A stretch of DNA of 5,530 bases, taken from contig DASVSV010000321.1 of the NCBI GenBank assembly GCA_036387915.1, positions 1-5,530 on the forward strand, given 5' to 3'. Of this stretch, positions 5,516 to 5,530 are shown in pieces (position 1 is the stretch's first letter; every line of letters begins with the position of its first letter). The position numbers and the translations under genes were made by a program. The notes under the pieces were generated by a model. The model ran no database searches. It was not told the DNA's origin and saw only the letters and a program-made list of their open reading frames with translations. The DNA comes from QHVT01 sp036387915 (lineage in GTDB: Bacteria; Acidobacteriota; Thermoanaerobaculia; Gp7-AA8).

Positions 5516-5530
5516 GCAGGGCGCGGGGCG

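Overview
The window is GC-rich, and every gene I can support lies on the minus strand, so transcription runs from the right edge to the left. There are two complete genes for exported proteins, one substrate-binding lipoprotein gene that is whole only at its 5' end, one small membrane-protein gene, and possibly the first codons of another gene at the left edge. I see no RNA genes, CRISPR array, transposase or integrase. The host cannot be fixed from sequence alone. The SpoIVB-type S55 protein without sporulation genes, the large secreted propeller/Ig protein with its N-terminal W...DFxxGExxG signature, and hairpin-forming intergenic repeats made of short words all suggest Acidobacteriota or a similar Gram-negative soil or metagenomic lineage. 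This is inference.

Right to left: 3643-5475 encodes a 610-residue secreted protein with the two conserved halves of the SpoIVB (S55) peptidase fold. The GMSGSP serine half comes before the GHP histidine half, the reverse of the Bacillus SpoIVB order as I remember it. A strong 23-bp-arm inverted repeat (3564-3637) separates it from 1363-3531, a 722-residue exported beta-propeller followed by Fn3/Ig-like domains. A poly-Q and low-complexity insert sits inside one propeller blade. The 182-bp gap 1181-1362 holds a 26-bp perfect palindrome, a second hairpin built from GTTGCTC heptamers, and a TATAAT box so close to the next start codon that the message may be leaderless.

The next gene (323-1180) begins as a normal ABC-transporter family 5 substrate-binding lipoprotein. 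After about residue 220 the family similarity stops, and the frame continues into an unrelated 65-residue tail ending in GD repeats. A small membrane-protein gene (81-302) follows 20 bp later, then a possible start with a good Shine-Dalgarno (1-31). Arginine codon choice also differs: CGC dominates before the junction, CGG in the small gene after it. I read roughly 1-520 as DNA of different origin, perhaps actinobacterial, joined by recombination or by assembly error. The S55 and propeller proteins probably both act outside the cytoplasm; nothing in the sequence proves that they work together.
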